Positions 59,440 through 64,000 of a DNA stretch of 64,000 bases are shown in pieces. The notes beneath the pieces are model-generated. The model searched no databases. It was not told where the DNA came from and worked only from the letters and a program-made list of their open reading frames with translations. The stretch spans positions 1-64,000 of the forward strand of contig JAQGON010000016.1 in assembly GCA_028293565.1 (NCBI GenBank). The letters are read 5' to 3'. Position numbers and translations under genes: made by a program. The stretch is from Verrucomicrobiota bacterium. GTDB lineage: Bacteria > Verrucomicrobiota > Verrucomicrobiia > Opitutales > Opitutaceae. Within the stretch, counting starts at the first letter, position 1, and every line of letters begins with the position of its first letter.

Positions 59440-61644
59440 CTACTTCAGTTTCTCGATGAATTTTTCCTTCGGCTGCTTCGTCGGGTCGGAGAGGTACTGG
59501 AAGACCTGGTCCTTGTTCGAGAGATCGTTGATCTTCTGCGTCGTGTCCCCGGTGCTTTCCTCCGGGCGCAGGACGTGCGGCCGGATGAAGAGCAGGAGCT
59601 CGGTGCGGTCGATGCCGTGGGAGCGTCCGCCGAGCAGCTGGCTGAGGATCGGGATCTCGTAGAAGAAGCCGAGCTTGGTGCGGTCGCGGGTGAGCGCGTT
59701 GCGCTGCAGGCCGCCGAGGACGATCATCTGGCCGTCGTTGACGTTGACGAACGAGTTGGCCTCGCGGTGGCCGATGATGGGCTGCTGGTTTCCGTCGATC
59801 GTGACGTTGCCGATGACGTCGTCCACGACCTGGTCGATTTTCAGCTGGATGCTGCCGTCGTCGCCGATGAGCGGAGTGACCTTCAGGTTGATGCCGATGT
59901 CCTTGTACGTGACCTGGGAGGAGCTGACGGGTGAGGAGGTGCCGGTGGCCACGTTGGTCTGGGTGCCCGTGATGACCGGCTGCTGCTGGCTGACGACGAC
60001 GCTCGCCTCCTTGTTGTGGGTGGTGACGATCGTCGGGGACTGGAGCACGCGGACGTTGTGGCGGGAGCCGGTGTTGCCGAGCGCGGCGTTGAAGGAGAGC
60101 GGATTGACCACCCCGCCGCTGATGTTCCAGCCGGCGATGCCGCTGCCGGCGCTGCCGGCGTCGGCGGAAAAGTTCGTGATCATCGTCCGGTTGTCGGCGC
60201 CGGGGCCGACCGTCAGGTTGAGGGCGCTGATGCCGCTCTTGTCGGAGTCGCTCAGCGTGACCTCGGCGATGATCACCTCGATGCGCACCTGCGCGAGGAC
60301 GATGTCGAGCTTGTCGACCAGGTCGCGGATCAGCCGGATGTCATCCACCGTGCCGGAAACGATGACCGCGTTGCTGCGTTCGTCGGGAAGCACCGTGATG
60401 AGCGTGCTGAACTCGTTCGTCTGGTCGGCCAGGCCGGCGACGGCCGGGGCGGGGGCGGGCGTGGTGACGCCGTTGACCTGGCCCGGTTGCGGGTTGGCGT
60501 TCGGCAGGAGCGGGCGGACGGTGGCGCCGCCGGAGGATTTTTGCGCGGAGCTGTTCTGGCCCGAGACGAGCTGGCTGAGGAGCGTGGCGACGTCCTTGGC
60601 CGCGGCGTGTTTCAGGTAGATCACCTCGTTGCGCGTGTTGGGCTCGGCGACCGTGTCGAGCTTCGCGATCAGGTCGTCGAAAATCGGATACTGGCGCGGG
60701 TCGGCGAGCAGGATGATCTGGTTGGTGCGGTCGTCGGCGCTGTAGGTCGTGGCCGTGCCGAGCTGGGTCTGGAGCGGGCCCTGGAAGAGGCTGCGGAGCT
60801 TGTTGACCATGTCGCTGGCCTTGGAGCCGCCGCGGAGCGTGTAGAATTTCGGCGACAGGCCGTTGGCCATGGGCCGGTCGAGCTGGCGCAGCAGCATTTC
60901 GACGCGCTGGAGATTGCTGACGCTGTCGGTGATCAGCGCGGCGTTGGCCTTGTCGAGGGACACGATGCCGTTCGCGACGCCCGGCGACATCAGCGGCGCG
61001 ATCTGGGGGACGAATTCGTTGACCCGGAGAAACTCGAGCTGGAAGAGCTTCGTCGCGATGCGTCCGCTCGGCGCGAGATTGAGCGTCGAGCCGTCGATGA
61101 TCTCGGGCGCCTCGGTCTTGACCTGGGCGAGCGGGATGACCTTGAGAAACCGCTCGCCGAGCGGCGACAGGCCGACGCCGTTGAGGGCGAGGAGGGTTTC
61201 GAGGGCGGTGATGGCCTCGGACTTCGGGACCGCCTTGTTCAGCTTGAGCGTGTAGGTCGAGGCGGTCGGCAGCGTTTGCGGCCGCAGGATGGTCCGGCCG
61301 GTGTAGATCTCGAGAGCGCCGAGGACCGTGTCGATATCGGCGTCGGCGAGCTTGATGGGTCCGACGAGCTCCTCGGATCCGCCGTTGGGCGAAGGCTTCG
61401 GCAGGACGACGGTGGCGGGAGTGGCAGGCCGCGGCGCCGGCGGGGAGACGAGCTCAGGTCCGCCGGGGACATTCGCTGGTCCCGAGGGGCCAAAATCCGG
61501 GACCGTCCCGGGAGGAGGGGGAGGTCCGGGCTGCGGGCCCTGCGCGGAGCTTGGCGGGTTGGGAGCCGGACTCTGGGCCATCGCTCCGCAGGCGGCAAAG
61601 AGGAAGAGAGCGGCGAGGCGCAGGCGGAAAAGACGCAGGCTCAT
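59440..61644 (-). CDS. gspD: Type II secretion secretin GspD
   Basis: Protein of 734 residues with a signal peptide (1-23, ending ACGAMAQS), a Pro-rich linker (25-90), an N0-like domain, N1 to N3 ring domains (about 180-450, with repeated ALITDSVSNLQRVEMLLRQLDRP and VIVSGTVDDIRLIRDLVDKLD motifs) and the secretin barrel (about 460-700, with VRIEVIIAEVTLSDSD, RVLQSPTIVTTHNKEASV and GQMIVLGGLQRN). It forms the outer-membrane gate for folded cargo. The C-terminus ends soon after the barrel, with no clear pilotin-binding S domain beyond about 25 residues. First gene of gspD-E-F. Confidence 0.95.
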   Translation of the reverse strand: MSLRLFRLRLAALFLFAACGAMAQSPAPNPPSSAQGPQPGPPPPPGTVPDFGPSGPANVPGGPELVSPPAPRPATPATVVLPKPSPNGGSEELVGPIKLADADIDTVLGALEIYTGRTILRPQTLPTASTYTLKLNKAVPKSEAITALETLLALNGVGLSPLGERFLKVIPLAQVKTEAPEIIDGSTLNLAPSGRIATKLFQLEFLRVNEFVPQIAPLMSPGVANGIVSLDKANAALITDSVSNLQRVEMLLRQLDRPMANGLSPKFYTLRGGSKASDMVNKLRSLFQGPLQTQLGTATTYSADDRTNQIILLADPRQYPIFDDLIAKLDTVAEPNTRNEVIYLKHAAAKDVATLLSQLVSGQNSSAQKSSGGATVRPLLPNANPQPGQVNGVTTPAPAPAVAGLADQTNEFSTLITVLPDERSNAVIVSGTVDDIRLIRDLVDKLDIVLAQVRIEVIIAEVTLSDSDKSGISALNLTVGPGADNRTMITNFSADAGSAGSGIAGWNISGGVVNPLSFNAALGNTGSRHNVRVLQSPTIVTTHNKEASVVVSQQQPVITGTQTNVATGTSSPVSSSQVTYKDIGINLKVTPLIGDDGSIQLKIDQVVDDVIGNVTIDGNQQPIIGHREANSFVNVNDGQMIVLGGLQRNALTRDRTKLGFFYEIPILSQLLGGRSHGIDRTELLLFIRPHVLRPEESTGDTTQKINDLSNKDQVFQYLSDPTKQPKEKFIEKLK

Positions 61645-61975
61645 GCAGGATGGATCAAAGGAAGGTTAAGGCCGGGCCCGGGGTGCCGATAAGAGGTGAA
61701 TCCCATCGGGTTGTAAACCGTGATGTGCTTTGACGGCCTTCCGGGGAAAAGGTTGCCGAAAAACCACGCGCGGCGCGAATGCGGGTGAAGGCGGAAAGAC
61801 CCAAACGGACGCTTCCGTTGGATTTCGTAGCAGCCGACGTCAGAAGGCTGGAGGGGCGCGGCTGGCTGAACAGTTGCGAATTACGAACTCAGCCTCCTCA
61901 CGTCGGCTGCTACATGGGCTGCGCTCGGCTGCCTTTCAGCTTTCAACTTTCAGCTTTCAACTTTCAACTTCCCCG
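61645..61975. other. Divergent gap with inverted repeat and tandem words
   Basis: No gene. The region between gspD and aroC holds a GTAGCAGCCGACGTCAG-type inverted repeat: 61827-61850 and its partner 61890-61913, a stem of about 20 bp with mismatches. From about 61931 to 61970 there are four to five tandem CTTTCAACTTTCAGC-type words ending 6 bp before the aroC ATG, so this run forms the aroC leader. No Shine-Dalgarno site is visible. Confidence 0.55.
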
Positions 61976-63070
61976 ATGCCGAACAGCTTTGGAAAGCTCT
62001 TTACGATCACGACCTGGGGCGAGAGCCACGGGCCGGCTGTCGGCGTCGTGATCGACGGCTGCCCTCCCGGGCTTCCGCTCGCGGCCGGGGAAATCCAGGC
62101 CGAGCTCGATCGCCGGCGTCCGGGGCAAAGCGACATCGTAACGCCGCGGAAAGAGGAGGACCGCGTCGAAATCCTGGCGGGCCTGTTTGAGGGGCGCACG
62201 ACCGGCGCGCCGATTTCGATGATGGTCCGCAACACGGACCAGCGGCCCAGGGCCTACGACGACATGCGGGAAAAATTCCGGCCGTCCCACGCCGACTTCA
62301 CCTATCAGGAAAAATTCGGCGTTCGCGATCACCGGGGCGGCGGCCGCAGCTCGGCGCGCGAGACGATCGGCCGCGTGGCGGGCGGGGCGGTCGCAAAGAA
62401 GATCCTCGCGGCGGCCGCGGTGGAGACACGGGCGTTCGTGACGCAGGTCCACGACATCGTGGCGCCGGCGTCCGCGCTCGGGAATTTCCCGACCCTGGCG
62501 GAGGTCGACGCCACGGCGGTGCGCTGTCCGCACCCGGCGACGGCGGCGGCGATGATCGAGCGCATCAAGGCGGTGCGCAGCGAAGGCGACTCGGTGGGCG
62601 GCGTGATCGAGTGCCGCGTGCGCGGGCTGCCCGCGGGGTTGGGCGAGCCGGTGTTCGACCGCCTCGAGGCGGACCTCGCGAAGGCGATGCTGTCGCTGCC
62701 GGCGACGAAGGGATTCGAGATTGGCAGCGGTTTTTCGGGCGCGCGGTTGAAGGGCTCCGAGCACAACGATGCGTTCGTGTCGCGGGACGGCCGCGTGCGC
62801 ACGGCGACGAATCGCTCGGGCGGGGTGCAGGGCGGGATCAGCAACGGCGAGGAGCTGGTCTTCCGCGTGGCGTTCAAGCCGACGGCCACGATCCTGCAGC
62901 CGCAGAAGACCGTTGATATCCACGGGACCGAGACCGAGCTCGTCGCGCGGGGACGCCATGATCCGTGCGTGCTGCCGCGGGCGGTGCCGATCGTCGAGGC
63001 GATGACGGCCCTGGTGCTGGTCGACCACTGGCTGCGGCATTCCGCGCAGAACCGGACGTTCAAATTCTGA
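61976..63070 (+). CDS. aroC: Chorismate synthase
   Basis: Protein of 364 residues, normal length. It converts 5-enolpyruvylshikimate-3-phosphate to chorismate with reduced FMN, the last common step to aromatic amino acids. Signatures: [18 protein letters not shown] near the N-terminus, [29 protein letters not shown] and the C-terminal [18 protein letters not shown]. The ATG at 61976 ([19 protein letters not shown]) is the family start; the open frame upstream to 61730 comes from repeats. The leader is a tandem word repeat. Confidence 0.97.
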   Translation: MPNSFGKLFTITTWGESHGPAVGVVIDGCPPGLPLAAGEIQAELDRRRPGQSDIVTPRKEEDRVEILAGLFEGRTTGAPISMMVRNTDQRPRAYDDMREKFRPSHADFTYQEKFGVRDHRGGGRSSARETIGRVAGGAVAKKILAAAAVETRAFVTQVHDIVAPASALGNFPTLAEVDATAVRCPHPATAAAMIERIKAVRSEGDSVGGVIECRVRGLPAGLGEPVFDRLEADLAKAMLSLPATKGFEIGSGFSGARLKGSEHNDAFVSRDGRVRTATNRSGGVQGGISNGEELVFRVAFKPTATILQPQKTVDIHGTETELVARGRHDPCVLPRAVPIVEAMTALVLVDHWLRHSAQNRTFKF

Positions 63071-63190
63071 CGGAAGGTTCGCGCGGGTTTCGCGGTCGGT
63101 AACGGATCATTGGCCGGGAGGCGCGATCATCGCGGCATTCGCGGAGAAAAGTTGCACGGGCGAAGCGTCGGTTCTACGTGAGCAAGACAC

Positions 63191-63940
63191 ATGGCTGAAA
63201 AACCACTCGTTTATCTGATTCTGGGCGCGGCGGGGTCGGGGCGGCGCGAGGTGCTGGCGGACCTCATCGAAGCCGGGCTGGCCGAAGGCGCCCGCGCGGC
63301 GGTGATGCTTTCGGAGGCGGAGGCGCCGGACGCGCGCGATGCGACGCTGCCGGAGGTGGTGCGGTGGACGTGGAGCGACGAGTTCATCGTCGGCACGCTG
63401 CCGAAGGATGCGACGCATGTGTTCTTCGTCGCGGATGGACGCCAGAGCCCGGTGGACCAGATCGAGACGTTCAAGATCTGGCTCGAGGCGCAGGGCGGCG
63501 AGCTGGGGCGGATCATCTCCGTGGTGGACTGCCGGCTCGCCGAGAAGCATCCGCCGCTGCTGGCGTGGTTCGAGGCGTGCGTGCATTTCTCGGACGTGGT
63601 GCTGCTGACGCACCGCGAGGGCGTGGCGAACAAGTGGCTCAGCGAGTTTCGCCTGCATTTCGACAAGCAGTTTTATCCCTGCCTCTTTGAACTCGTGAAG
63701 GAGGGCCGCGTGAAAAACCCGGCGCTGGTGCTTGATCCGCTGGCGCGGCGGATGACGCATGTGTTCGATGCCGATCAGGAGTGGATCTTCACCGACGCGG
63801 AAGGCGAGGAGATCGACGAGCAGGAGGAGACCGAGGGCGAGGAGGAGGTCGAGGCGAAGCTCGAGGAGGATCCGTATTTCATCCGCGACGCGACGCAGCG
63901 CCGCGCGAAGAAGGTCCCGGACATCCGGAAATTCCTCTAG
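63191..63940 (+). CDS. CobW/GTPase-like protein with degenerate P-loop
   Basis: Protein of 249 residues. The N-terminal half resembles a P-loop GTPase of the CobW/SRP-like class: LILGAAGSGRREVLADLIEAGL at 9-30, a strand IISVVDCRL (switch-like position) and VVLLTHREGVANKWLSEF. The P-loop GAAGSGRR lacks the usual Lys-Thr/Ser (R18, R19), so nucleotide binding is doubtful. The C-terminus has a long acidic run (about 201-228, Glu-rich) followed by basic residues. It is 120 bp after aroC. Function unknown; a CobW-type metal chaperone relative is the best guess. Confidence 0.55.
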   Translation: MAEKPLVYLILGAAGSGRREVLADLIEAGLAEGARAAVMLSEAEAPDARDATLPEVVRWTWSDEFIVGTLPKDATHVFFVADGRQSPVDQIETFKIWLEAQGGELGRIISVVDCRLAEKHPPLLAWFEACVHFSDVVLLTHREGVANKWLSEFRLHFDKQFYPCLFELVKEGRVKNPALVLDPLARRMTHVFDADQEWIFTDAEGEEIDEQEETEGEEEVEAKLEEDPYFIRDATQRRAKKVPDIRKFL

Positions 63941-64000
63941 GTGGAACGCGTTGCCCCTAACGCGTTGGCGGCTCCGTCCGCGATGGAGGTCGAGCTCGCG
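63941..64000 (+). repeat. Start of a 90-bp palindromic repeat unit
   Basis: GTGGAACGCGTTGCCCCTAA then CGCGTTGGCGG matches the first half of the family at 22452 and 46529, beginning directly after the stop codon of the preceding gene. It is cut by the window end; the second half would lie beyond base 64000. Confidence 0.6.

Noticed and set aside
61931-61970. Tandem CTTTCAACTTTCAGC words as a riboswitch or leader structure for aroC
   Set aside because: They are simple direct repeats with no conserved aptamer-like stems; similar words occur before the regulator at 47093, so they are filler.

Overview
The window is high-GC bacterial DNA. It carries a complete tRNA-Arg, many two-component kinases, two TonB receptors, a type II secretion (T2SS) set, large Ig-repeat surface proteins and several families of short dispersed inverted repeats in the intergenic gaps. 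The protein styles, especially the shared C-terminal module of the Ig proteins, together with the sparse Shine-Dalgarno sites and the repeat words, fit Verrucomicrobia, most likely Opitutaceae. That placement is inference; there is no rRNA or marker gene to confirm it. Genes are mostly ATG-started. Many neighbours overlap by 4 nt (ATGA or GTGA), which implies translational coupling.

Layout. 1-2413: a very small integrated element at tRNA-Arg(CCT), with a tyrosine recombinase, a YcxB-like membrane protein and a duplicated tRNA 5' half. 2511-7618: signalling block with a receiver-first hybrid kinase, a NarL-type regulator and its NarX-like kinase with a periplasmic solute-binding sensor. 7753-8595: a DUF72 protein. 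8664-15557: LysR regulator divergent from hutH-hutU-hutI-hutF (histidine to N-formylglutamate; no hutG here). 15669-22311: exported YtcJ-like amidohydrolase divergent from a TonB receptor plus exported alpha/beta hydrolase, then a secreted orphan and a SnoaL-like protein. 22558-26678: OmpR/EnvZ-type pair and GTP-dependent PEP carboxykinase. 26802-31123: two divergent receiver-first hybrid kinases. 31163-38335: TonB receptor, YfiR, a CHASE8-HAMP-PAS-PAS kinase and a three-receiver hybrid kinase. 38417-43559: T2SS genes gspG-H-I-J-K plus GspL- and GspM-like genes. 43808-51502: DUF3570 barrel, divergent ApbE-like protein, thioredoxin, DUF4266 lipoprotein, OmpR regulator, cupredoxin-like protein, sensor kinase and a barrel/porin. 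51743-56282: two large Ig-like surface proteins sharing a 1.08-kb near-identical 3' half. 56454-61644: gspF, gspE and gspD on the minus strand. 61976-63940: aroC and a degenerate CobW/GTPase-like protein.

How it may fit together. The T2SS genes flank the putative cargo: the two Ig proteins sit between the gspG-M and gspD-F arms and share a tandem C-terminal module that could be a sorting or anchoring domain. The least explained system is the DUF3570/ApbE-like/thioredoxin/DUF4266 group, which sits next to its own two-component system, a predicted copper-binding cupredoxin and a barrel. It looks like an envelope redox or metal system. The YfiR-CHASE8 kinase operon looks like a rewired Yfi module in which a phosphorelay replaces the diguanylate cyclase output.

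Repeats. At least three families of inverted repeats fill the gaps. One is a 90-bp palindromic unit found in full twice and in part three more times. Another is an inverted repeat with the word GTAGCAGCCGACGTCAG that favours convergent gene ends. The third is short words such as CGCAGTTCGGAG. One word-repeat hairpin covers the apparent start codon of gspH.
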